A stretch of DNA of 5,328 nt from contig JAHFJT010000083.1 of the NCBI GenBank assembly GCA_023245695.1, positions 1 to 5,328 of the forward strand. The letters are read 5' to 3'. The translations under genes and the position numbers were made by a program. Positions 1 to 5,328 of the stretch are shown here, piece after piece. This DNA is from Candidatus Peregrinibacteria bacterium. Its GTDB lineage: Bacteria > Patescibacteriota > Gracilibacteria > UBA1369 > UBA12463. Under the pieces are notes generated by a model. It had not been told where the DNA came from. It saw only the letters and a list, made by a program, of their open reading frames with translations, and searched no databases. The first letter of the stretch is position 1, and the number at the start of each line of letters is the position of its first letter.

Positions 1-1228
1 TAAACTCTTCCGCATACGCCTTTAGGTGAGAATTTGTGCGCCCGAGAATCGCATAGTCAGAAAACTTCCGGCCACCCTTGGAGACGCCCTCGATAATATC
101 CTGTGCTGTCGTCCCAACTTCTTCCAGGTAAGAATCAAACACACGCAACTCGATAGCCGTCTTCGGCAGCTCTTTTGTAAAAGTCCATCCAGCCAAAAGT
201 CGCTTACTCAAGCCACTCGTCACCTCAAGCCGATGCGGATTGTTGTTTTGAATTAGGGTATACGCCGCATCGAGAATCTCCTGGCGGGATCGATAGTTCT
301 CATTCAAAACCACACTCTTCGCCGCCGGGTATGTCTTCTGGAACTGCGTAATATTCGACAAGCTTGCCCCACGCCATCGGTAAATGCTCTGATCGTCATC
401 ACCGACCACGACGATGTTTCCATGCGCCTTGGCGAGTGCCAGCGCCAGTCTCGTCTGCACGTAGTTGGTGTCCTGAAACTCATCCACCATCACAAATTTG
501 AATCGTTCACTATACTCCCGCGCCACACTCGGCCGCGTTTCCAGTAACTTCAGCGCGTAGTACACCAAATCCCCAAAATCCATGAAGCCCTCGTAGGCCA
601 TCGCCTCCTGGTAGTGCTTGTAGAGGAGCGCCATCTCGTGCTGTTTCACGGCCTCTTCGTAGTCGGCACGCTCGTCATCCGTCGCACTGCTCACATCTCG
701 CTCCGCGCCTCCCGCCGCGATCAACTTCATCTCCGCATATTCAAGAAACTCCTCCGGAGAAATGAACTCATCCTTGAGCCGATCAAAGTGCTGCATAAAA
801 AAACTCAGGTACTTCGCCGGATTCCCAAGCGGCCGATAGTACTTCAGCGGAAACCCGAACAAGTTTCGCCTCAAGAAATTCCACTGCTCCATCTTGGTCA
901 GAATTTTGAACTCTGGATCGAGGCCAATCTCGTGCCCACGTTCGCGCAATACGCGCTCGCTAAAGCCATGAAACGTCTTCACGGCGATCTCCTCGTATCC
1001 CAGCGGCATCATCAAATCCAGTCGCTCACTCATCTCGTTCGTTGCCTTTTCCGTGAAGGTCAGCGCCAAAATTTCGCTCGGCTTCGCCATGCCGCTATCT
1101 ACCAGTTGCACCATTCTCGTCGTAATCACGCGCGTCTTTCCCGTGCCCGCACCCGCCAAAATCATCATCGGTCCTTCTCCGTGCATCACTGCCTCCCGCT
1201 GCGCCTCATTGAGTCCTTCTAAAATCAT
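1..1228 (-). CDS. uvrD: UvrD/PcrA-type superfamily 1A DNA helicase, N-terminal 409 residues (3' end outside window)
   Basis: ATP-dependent 3'-5' DNA helicase of the UvrD/PcrA/Rep family, which acts in nucleotide excision repair, mismatch repair and clearing of stalled replication or RecA filaments. The 409 visible residues are open to the left edge and cover domains 1A and 1B and the start of 2A. Motifs in order: Q-motif GLNEAQREAV (5-14), Walker A AGAGTGKT (25-32), motif Ia TFTEKATNEM (57-66), Ib TFHGF (85-89), Walker B VDEFQDTN (248-255), motif III VVGDDDQSIYRWRGA (274-288), motif IV NYRS (311-314), then AILGRTNS (393-400). All expected catalytic residues (K31, D249, E250, Q280, R284) are present. 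Family members are about 650-750 residues, so roughly 300 are missing here. The ATG at 1228 sits just before the Q-motif as expected; no Shine-Dalgarno precedes it. UvrD, PcrA and Rep cannot be separated without the C-terminus; RecB and AddA are unlikely given the motif spellings and spacing. Confidence 0.94.
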   Translation of the reverse strand, partial: MILEGLNEAQREAVMHGEGPMMILAGAGTGKTRVITTRMVQLVDSGMAKPSEILALTFTEKATNEMSERLDLMMPLGYEEIAVKTFHGFSERVLRERGHEIGLDPEFKILTKMEQWNFLRRNLFGFPLKYYRPLGNPAKYLSFFMQHFDRLKDEFISPEEFLEYAEMKLIAAGGAERDVSSATDDERADYEEAVKQHEMALLYKHYQEAMAYEGFMDFGDLVYYALKLLETRPSVAREYSERFKFVMVDEFQDTNYVQTRLALALAKAHGNIVVVGDDDQSIYRWRGASLSNITQFQKTYPAAKSVVLNENYRSRQEILDAAYTLIQNNNPHRLEVTSGLSKRLLAGWTFTKELPKTAIELRVFDSYLEEVGTTAQDIIEGVSKGGRKFSDYAILGRTNSHLKAYAEEF

Positions 1229-1237
1229 AGTGGTGCC

Positions 1238-1246
1238 ACTATAGCA
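1238..1246 (-). promoter_or_regulatory. Extended -10 promoter element of the helicase gene
   Basis: On the minus strand the bases read TGCTATAGT, which is an extended -10 (TG, one base, then TATAGT, 5 of 6 matches to TATAAT). There is no recognisable -35 hexamer at the 17-base position (TCAAAA), as is common for extended -10 promoters. Transcription would start around 1231-1232, only 3-4 bases before the ATG at 1228, so the mRNA would be essentially leaderless. This fits the lack of a Shine-Dalgarno sequence. The assignment rests on sequence match only. Confidence 0.5.
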
Positions 1247-1259
1247 CAAATTCGCTCCA

Positions 1260-1275
1260 TTTTTGAGCTCAAAAA
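1260..1275. repeat. Perfect 16-bp palindrome, possible operator
   Basis: TTTTTGAGCTCAAAAA is a perfect inverted repeat with no spacer. It lies between the stop codon of the unknown gene (1284) and the helicase start, overlapping the -35 region of the predicted helicase promoter. It is a poor terminator: the stem is mostly A-T, the only loop is AGCT, and no T-run follows on the minus strand. Its place suits a dimeric repressor site, but it does not match the LexA boxes I know (CTGT-N8-ACAG or CGAAC-N4-GTTCG). Confidence 0.35.
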
Positions 1276-1283
1276 CAACATCA

Positions 1284-2105
1284 CTATCGAAGATTCTTCT
1301 CAGATATGAAAGCTCTCATGAGACCACGAGGGTCAGGGCTAGCATGAGGCCTGATACTATCAGGACGTCCATGAACCGAAGTGCAGGGGAGTACCCTGTG
1401 TGAAAAGGTTCCCTTCGGACCTTCAGCCATTCCCATGGTTTTATTTGGAAGGGCTAGTACGGTGTATCCTTGCTGCTGCGCCCACTGATGCTGATATACC
1501 TTTGCTCGCTGTAATAAATCAGCAATCACGACCGATTCAAAAGTATGGTCAATGCCAGAGGATAAGGTCGCACCGTAGCTCTCAGGCCAGAAAGAAGTTC
1601 TATAGTGGTCGTTTTTATTCTCGAGAATTTCCCTAATGGCGAGATTGGAGCTAGAAGCCTGATCATAAAGTGACGGATCATGAGTAATGACACGACGTAC
1701 GGAATCTTTTACATCTTCCGCTCTTGCCACGAGCGTAGGTGGGCGCTGGACGCGCCACGGCATATCTATGGGTTGAGTGCGAGAATTACTTTCTGGTGTT
1801 AGGAGCGAAGGTTGGCATGTTGCATCCACATGCAAAGAGCTACCACCACCCCAAGGTCTATCAAAAACCTTCTGCCAGGAAAGAGTATTTGATGCTCGAT
1901 GGGGTATAACCGGTTTATTGACCTCAAATACAACCGCCAGATGAGAATAGACGAGGTCACGAAACTCCTCGGTATGACGGCTGATATATCTCTGTATGTC
2001 AAAAGTTGAACTACGCGAGGTAAGTGCGACAACGCTTTCAAGCGGAGTTGCCCCTTTGTGAATAACACGTGCGTCAAATGGGTACCGTGCCAGATCGACT
2101 CCCAT
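1284..2105 (-). CDS. Hypothetical protein, 273 aa, possible Fe(II)/2OG oxygenase-like layout
   Basis: I do not recognise this protein. It is soluble by appearance: no signal peptide, no membrane segment, no coiled coil. An aromatic and glycine-rich stretch, FDRPWGGGSSLHVDA (81-95), contains H92-x-D94. A second conserved-looking stretch holds GTFSHRVLP (232-240) and then HGRPDSIR (245-252). The H92xD94...H236...R247 order resembles the metal and 2-oxoglutarate ligands of the TauD-like oxygenases, in which the arginine also lies about 11 residues after the distal histidine. This is a pattern resemblance only. The ATG at 2105 is preferred over a TTG at 2159, because that TTG is itself the -35 box of the gene's promoter. 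No Shine-Dalgarno precedes the ATG. It lies between a terminator after rpsA and the helicase, with 55 bases to the helicase start and no terminator of its own visible. That it is a real gene is supported by the long open frame, the promoter and the clean fit between neighbours; its base composition looks more A+T-rich than the helicase gene. Confidence 0.65.
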   Translation of the reverse strand: MGVDLARYPFDARVIHKGATPLESVVALTSRSSTFDIQRYISRHTEEFRDLVYSHLAVVFEVNKPVIPHRASNTLSWQKVFDRPWGGGSSLHVDATCQPSLLTPESNSRTQPIDMPWRVQRPPTLVARAEDVKDSVRRVITHDPSLYDQASSSNLAIREILENKNDHYRTSFWPESYGATLSSGIDHTFESVVIADLLQRAKVYQHQWAQQQGYTVLALPNKTMGMAEGPKGTFSHRVLPCTSVHGRPDSIRPHASPDPRGLMRAFISEKNLR

Positions 2106-2131
2106 ACACAATTTAAAACAAATAAGATGAT

Positions 2132-2159
2132 ACTTTATACTTTTATATAAAAATGTCAA
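2132..2159 (-). promoter_or_regulatory. Promoter of the hypothetical gene
   Basis: A perfect -35 hexamer TTGACA (2154-2159) is followed after 16 bases by TAAAGT (2132-2137, 4 of 6, keeping the key T, A and final T). An overlapping TATAAA (2134-2139) is a better hexamer but only 14 bases away. The start would be near 2125, giving a leader of about 20 bases that is A+T-rich and has no Shine-Dalgarno. It begins just downstream of the rpsA terminator, so the gene appears to be transcribed on its own. Confidence 0.6.
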
Positions 2160-2167
2160 TAATCTAC

Positions 2168-2199
2168 AAAAAAGGACTCCCGTTTCCGAGAGTCCCTTT
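2168..2199 (-). terminator. Intrinsic terminator of rpsA
   Basis: On the minus strand a 9-bp stem (2174-2182 with 2187-2195, one G-U pair) closes a GAAA tetraloop and is followed by six T residues (2168-2173). The stem can be extended outward by AAA/TTT pairing. It lies about 35 bases after the rpsA stop codon. The plus strand lacks a T-run after the stem (CCCTTTC), so it should work mainly in the rpsA direction. Confidence 0.92.
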
Positions 2200-2230
2200 C
2201 AAATTCAAACTAGATTTCAAGCGCAATGAT

Positions 2231-3421
2231 TTACGCCGCTGCCTCCTCCGTCTCTTTCTTTGCAGCCTTCTTTCGTGGCTTCTTGACCTCGCCTTCGGCA
2301 CCTTCTTCCATGCCTTCTGGTGGATTGTCGACGGCCTTGATGCTCAAACCGATACGTCGCTCGTCTGGCTCGATAGCGATGACACGAGCCTTGACTCGAT
2401 CACCAACCTTCAATCGCTCTCCAGGCTCGGTGATAGTATCAGTCGTAATTTCTGTGACGTGAATGAGGCCATTGATCTCACCTTCGAGTGCGAGGAACGC
2501 GCCAAATGGAGTGATTCGGTTGATCTCACCTTCGACCACCGTTCCGACCTTGTACTTGCTGGCAACCTCCAACCAAGGGTCAGTGGTAAGACGCTTCATA
2601 GACAATGAAATTTTGTCTCCTTCAACGCCAATAACCATAACCTCAACTGGATCGCCAAGACGGCCGTAGTCTGCTGGATTTGAAACGTGACCCCACGCAA
2701 TCTCTGAGATGTGAACGAGACCCTCGAGACCATCAAAGGCAACGAAGATACCGAACTTCACGAGACCGCTGATCTTGCCCTTTACGACAGAACCTGGCTT
2801 AAGATCGACGAGACTCTTACGTCGCTCTTCGTCGAATGCTGCCTTCTCAGAGAGAATGAGCTTACCGTTTTCTTTGTCGATAGAGATAATCTTAACTGCG
2901 AACTCGATACCAACGAGCGACTGGAGTCTCTGGAGAATGAGTCCTGGATCAGCACCATCAACACGTGGATAGTGTAATGGAGCGAGCTGTGATACTGGGA
3001 TGAATCCCTTGATACCATCGAGCTCGAGAAGGAGACCACCTTTGTTCGCTTCGCTAGCGACAACTTTGATAACCTTACCTGTTTCGTATGCATCGATAAA
3101 TGCGGTCCATCGTCGTTCCTGGCTCGCCTTTCGGAGAGAAAGAAGGACAAGTCCATCTGCATTTTCATCTTCGATAACATAGGCAGAAATCGCATCGCCC
3201 TCCTTCAAACCCTTGAGGGTATTGAGACTATCGTGAAGTTCACGACCGGATACGAGACCAGTTGCGACACCGTCGAAATCGACGAGAATTGTTCCCTTCG
3301 TGATAAGTGCAACAACACCTTCTACAAGCATACCCGGCTTAAATGTCGGGACCTGAAGAGGCTTGTTAGAAAGGAGCGCGTCCATGACGGCTGACTCCCG
3401 TTTGACAGCTTTCTGAGCCAT
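2231..3421 (-). CDS. rpsA: Small ribosomal subunit protein S1 (bS1), four S1 domains
   Basis: RNA-binding ribosomal protein that helps the 30S subunit capture and unfold mRNA for initiation. The 396 residues hold four S1/OB-fold domains at about 29-98, 114-193, 208-276 and 291-363. Domains 3 and 4 carry the canonical signatures (VKFGIFVAFDGLEGLVHISE, 221-240; ITPFGAFLALEGEINGLIHV, 303-322), and domain 2 has GGLLLELDGIKGFIPVSQL (128-146). Domain 1 is the most divergent, as expected for the ribosome-docking end. Four domains is shorter than the six of E. coli S1 and similar to S1 of many Gram-positive and CPR bacteria. After residue 366 the chain becomes acidic, then lysine/alanine-rich (KKPRKKAAKKE, 380-390), likely a disordered tail. 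The ATG at 3421 has no Shine-Dalgarno, as is typical of rpsA; an ATG at 3385 (M13) has GGAG 9 bases upstream and is an alternative start. The gene has its own promoter and terminator. A paralogous S1-domain RNA-binding protein is unlikely given the domain number and order. Confidence 0.95.
   Translation of the reverse strand: MAQKAVKRESAVMDALLSNKPLQVPTFKPGMLVEGVVALITKGTILVDFDGVATGLVSGRELHDSLNTLKGLKEGDAISAYVIEDENADGLVLLSLRKASQERRWTAFIDAYETGKVIKVVASEANKGGLLLELDGIKGFIPVSQLAPLHYPRVDGADPGLILQRLQSLVGIEFAVKIISIDKENGKLILSEKAAFDEERRKSLVDLKPGSVVKGKISGLVKFGIFVAFDGLEGLVHISEIAWGHVSNPADYGRLGDPVEVMVIGVEGDKISLSMKRLTTDPWLEVASKYKVGTVVEGEINRITPFGAFLALEGEINGLIHVTEITTDTITEPGERLKVGDRVKARVIAIEPDERRIGLSIKAVDNPPEGMEEGAEGEVKKPRKKAAKKETEEAAA
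3383..3398 (-). promoter_or_regulatory. Possible internal ribosome binding site and alternative rpsA start (M13)
   Basis: Minus-strand GGAG (3395-3398) lies 9 bases before an in-frame ATG (3383-3385). Starting there would remove 12 residues that precede the first S1 domain and contain no domain sequence. It is the only Shine-Dalgarno-like match next to a start codon in this gene; the upstream ATG at 3421 has only an A+T-rich leader. Either start yields the same four domains. Confidence 0.3.
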
Positions 3422-3507
3422 ATATAAAAATTCGATACCACATGTTAGAAAAATAATAAATTTCGGCTTTGGGGCTGTAGTATCTGGGGGACCTCCAAAG
3501 GGAAAGC
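3422..3507 (-). promoter_or_regulatory. rpsA 5' leader with a hairpin holding a GGAGG
   Basis: The predicted leader is about 85 nt. Its first half can fold: CTTTGG (3495-3500) pairs with CCAAAG (3467-3472), and after a one-base bulge GG (3492-3493) pairs with CC (3473-3474), with a loop of 17 nt. The strand CTTTGGAGG contains GGAGG (3492-3496), a full Shine-Dalgarno core, yet no ATG, GTG or TTG follows at a usable distance. The second half, down to the ATG, is A+T-rich and unstructured. E. coli rpsA is autoregulated through a structured leader without a good Shine-Dalgarno; a similar role here is inference. Confidence 0.4.
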
Positions 3508-3513
3508 AGGGTG

Positions 3514-3542
3514 ATTTTACTCACCTGTAAGCAATATGTCAA
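3514..3542 (-). promoter_or_regulatory. Sigma-70-type promoter of rpsA
   Basis: Minus-strand TTGACA (3537-3542, perfect) is separated by exactly 17 bases from TAAAAT (3514-3519, 5 of 6). This is a strong vegetative promoter. The start would be near 3507, about 85 bases before the rpsA ATG. It begins just after the clpC terminator, so rpsA is expressed separately from clpC. Confidence 0.85.
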
Positions 3543-3567
3543 CAAGACTTGAAGCTCGAAGAGACAG

Positions 3568-3596
3568 AAAAAGGTGCCCGTAGAGGAGCACCTTTT
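3568..3596 (-). terminator. Intrinsic terminator of clpC
   Basis: AAAAGGTGC (minus strand, 3588-3596) pairs perfectly with GCACCTTTT (3569-3577). The stem can add a U-G and a C-G pair inside, leaving a 6-base loop, and it is followed by a five-T tract (3568-3572). It lies about 35 bases after the clpC stop at 3630. The plus strand also ends the stem in TTTT, so it might work weakly both ways, but no plus-strand gene needs it. Confidence 0.88.
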
Positions 3597-3629
3597 GAGA
3601 ATATAAATGAGACTGAATGCAGCAATAGG

Positions 3630-5328
3630 CTAATTCTTCGTGATCTCGCTCGACTTCTTGGCTCGTGGAGCCTTGACAGCCTTGGTTTTGCGAATCTCGG
3701 CGCTCGCTACTTTGGTAAGAATAACCTTAGTATCCGACTCAGGATCCTTGCTGATCGCAATCGTATCGCCCTCAGCGAACTGTCCATCGAGGAAGCCGTG
3801 TGTAAGCGGATCTTCGACGAGCTCCTGGATCGCACGTCGGACCGGTCGAGCACCATACTGGGGATCGTAGCCCTTCTTGCAGATGACATCGAGGCCAGAC
3901 TGATCAGGCTGAAGGGTAATACTCTTGGCAACCAATCGATCCTGAAGTTTTCGGAGGTTGAGTTCAACGATCTTCTTCACATCTTCGTGTGAGAGAGGCT
4001 TGAACATAACAATCTTGTCGATACGATTGAGGAATTCAGGTCGGAATTTCTGTTTGAGATCCTTCTGAACATCTTCCTCCATCGCCTCGTAGTTATGCAT
4101 AGCCTGTTCGAGCTGATCACCTCGGAGGTTGAATCCAATCGGAGCAGCCTTTTCTGTGAGCTTATCAGCACCAATATTCGAGGTCATCACAATGATGGTA
4201 TTTTTGAAGTCGACCTTTCGACCCTTGCCATCCGTCAAAACACCATCTTCAAGAATCTGGAGCATGAGATTAAAAACTTCTGAGTGCGCCTTCTCGATCT
4301 CATCGAAGAGGATGACGGCATACGGCTTTCGTCGAACCTGCTCAGTGAGCTGGCCACCATCTTCATAGCCCACATAACCCGCAGTCGTGCCGACGAGGCG
4401 CGATGTATTGTGTCGCTCCATGAACTCGGACATATCGATCTTTATGAGCGCATCTTTATCGTTAAAAACTTGTTTCGCGAGCGTCTTCACAAGCTCCGTC
4501 TTACCCACACCTGTAGGCCCAAGGAAGATAAAAGAGGCGATCGGCCGGTTCGGATCAGAGATGCCCGTTCGTGATCGTCGGATCGCACGTGCAACAGCCG
4601 TAACGGCTTCCTGCTGACCAATAATGGAACCATGAAGCGTCTCCTCCAGTTTCATGAGGCTACTGGCATCTTCCTTGAGAAGGCGCATGACTGGCACACC
4701 GGTCATCGTTGCAACGACTCGCGCGACATCTTCTTCCGTCACCGTCTCACGTTTGTCGCGTGGAATTTTGAGCGTCTTGGTCTCATCGATCACCTGCATA
4801 ATTTCGAGCTCTTTATTTCGAAGTTCAGCAGCATACTCATAATTCTGGTGAGAAACGGCCTCCTCCTTTTTCTTGATGGTCTCATTGAGTTCCTGCTGGA
4901 GCTTTCGGATCTTGTCCATGTTGCCCTTGGAAGAAATTCGTTTGAGTGCAGATGCCTCATCGATGAGATCGATCGCCTTATCTGGCAAGAATCGGTCGTT
5001 CACATATCGCTTGGAAAGGCGAACAGCGGCTTCAACGGCCCTGTCGTCGATGAGTAAACTGTGATGCTCCTCAAAACTCTCCTTGAGTCCTCGAAGCATC
5101 TCGATACTGTCTTCAATCGTAGGCTCGGCAACCATAACCGTCTGAAATCTTCGCTCAAGAGCAGAATCACTTTCAATATGTTTTCGGTACTCGGTCGTCG
5201 TCGTCGCGCCGATTACCTGAACCTGTCCTCGTGAAAGTGCAGGCTTCAAGATATTGGCCGCATCAAGGCTTCCCTCGGCAGACCCTGCGCCGATAACCGT
5301 ATGCAGTTCATCAATAAATAAAATAACA
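3630..5328 (-). CDS. clpC: ATP-dependent Clp protease ATP-binding subunit ClpC, C-terminal 565 residues (5' end outside window)
   Basis: AAA+ hexameric unfoldase that feeds substrates to the ClpP protease. The frame is open to the right edge; the N-domain and first Walker A lie outside. Seen in order (numbering the visible fragment): D1 Walker B VILFIDELHT (1-10), sensor 1 GATTTTEY (40-47), arginine finger region ALERRFQ (56-62). A short middle domain (about 137-180) includes the UVR motif AVSHQNYEYAAELRNKE (157-173). D2 has Walker A GPTGVGKT (270-277), Walker B AVILFDE (337-343), sensor 1 TSN (382-384), arginine finger FRPEFLNRID (428-437) and sensor 2 GARPVRR (492-498). The short UVR middle domain, not a long ClpB-type coiled coil, and an IGF tripeptide at 397-399 where ClpC/ClpA carry the ClpP-docking loop, point to ClpC and not the ClpB disaggregase. 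The last 30 or so residues form a lysine-rich tail. The stop is TAG, followed by its own terminator. ClpE is a less likely alternative. Confidence 0.93.
   Translation of the reverse strand, partial: VILFIDELHTVIGAGSAEGSLDAANILKPALSRGQVQVIGATTTTEYRKHIESDSALERRFQTVMVAEPTIEDSIEMLRGLKESFEEHHSLLIDDRAVEAAVRLSKRYVNDRFLPDKAIDLIDEASALKRISSKGNMDKIRKLQQELNETIKKKEEAVSHQNYEYAAELRNKELEIMQVIDETKTLKIPRDKRETVTEEDVARVVATMTGVPVMRLLKEDASSLMKLEETLHGSIIGQQEAVTAVARAIRRSRTGISDPNRPIASFIFLGPTGVGKTELVKTLAKQVFNDKDALIKIDMSEFMERHNTSRLVGTTAGYVGYEDGGQLTEQVRRKPYAVILFDEIEKAHSEVFNLMLQILEDGVLTDGKGRKVDFKNTIIVMTSNIGADKLTEKAAPIGFNLRGDQLEQAMHNYEAMEEDVQKDLKQKFRPEFLNRIDKIVMFKPLSHEDVKKIVELNLRKLQDRLVAKSITLQPDQSGLDVICKKGYDPQYGARPVRRAIQELVEDPLTHGFLDGQFAEGDTIAISKDPESDTKVILTKVASAEIRKTKAVKAPRAKKSSEITKN

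Noticed and set aside
614..1222. A 202-codon open frame on the plus strand
   Set aside because: It lies wholly antisense to the helicase gene, whose minus-strand frame shows all family motifs in order. The plus-strand translation is rich in Arg, His and Leu and has no recognisable domain.
1260..1275. Palindrome read as a terminator for the hypothetical gene
   Set aside because: The stem is almost all A-T, only AGCT is left for a loop, and there is no T-run after it on the minus strand.
1799..2077. A second minus-strand frame of 92 codons inside the hypothetical gene
   Set aside because: It is fully nested in the longer frame, has no start signal and no domain; the 273-codon frame with its own promoter is the better gene.
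2153..2608. A 151-codon open frame on the plus strand
   Set aside because: It is antisense to the 3' end of rpsA and runs through its terminator; its openness reflects codon bias of rpsA on the other strand.
3366..3443. A 25-codon minus-strand upstream ORF (ATG at 3443) overlapping the rpsA start in another frame
   Set aside because: It has no Shine-Dalgarno, no recognisable peptide and is short enough to arise by chance. It could matter for rpsA regulation only if conserved in relatives, which cannot be checked here.
3440..3507. rpsA leader read as a transcription attenuator
   Set aside because: The hairpin is followed by CCGAAATTTATTATTTTT, so the T-run is about 10 bases away from the stem and broken by A residues; this is a weak terminator at best.
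3549..3992. A 147-codon plus-strand frame starting in the clpC-rpsA gap
   Set aside because: It crosses the clpC terminator and then lies antisense to conserved ClpC sequence; no promoter or ribosome binding site supports it.
3630..5328. ClpB disaggregase as an identity for the AAA+ gene
   Set aside because: The middle domain is only about 45 residues with a UVR motif, and an IGF ClpP-docking tripeptide is present; ClpB has a long coiled-coil insertion and lacks that loop.

Overview
The window holds four protein-coding genes, all on the minus strand. Read in the direction of transcription (high to low coordinates) they are: the 3' part of a ClpC-type AAA+ unfoldase gene (3630 to the right edge), a complete gene for a four-domain ribosomal protein S1 (2231-3421), a complete gene of unknown function (1284-2105), and the 5' part of a UvrD/PcrA superfamily 1 DNA helicase gene (1228 to the left edge). 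I see no credible gene on the plus strand. I found no tRNA, rRNA, CRISPR array, insertion sequence or other mobile element. No gap between genes exceeds about 210 bases.

The organism is a bacterium with mixed base composition (about half G+C by eye). The compact S1 with a lysine/alanine tail suggests a Patescibacteria/CPR lineage. So do the UvrD variant (GDDDQSIYRWRGA, a NNPHRLE stretch after the NYRS motif) and the ClpC with a UVR middle domain. This is inference from remembered family patterns, not a search. About 1,640 codons read through without an in-frame TGA, and the three stop codons seen are TAG, TAA and TAG. This argues against the UGA-to-glycine code of Gracilibacteria and Absconditabacteria.

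Transcription looks modular. clpC ends in a hairpin with a T-tract (3568-3596). rpsA then has its own near-consensus promoter (TTGACA, 17 bases, TAAAAT at 3514-3542) and a leader of about 85 nt. It ends in a strong GAAA-loop terminator (2168-2199). The unknown gene follows with a perfect TTGACA box, and uvrD has an extended -10 element only 9 bases from its ATG, which predicts a leaderless mRNA. I see no terminator between the unknown gene and uvrD, so the two may also be co-transcribed.

Three of the genes are housekeeping: protein quality control, translation and DNA repair. I found no convincing new multi-gene system. The points most worth a second look are the unknown gene, which has an HxD...H...R layout like Fe(II)/2-oxoglutarate oxygenases, the rpsA leader with a GGAGG inside a hairpin about 70 nt before the start, and the palindrome over the uvrD promoter.
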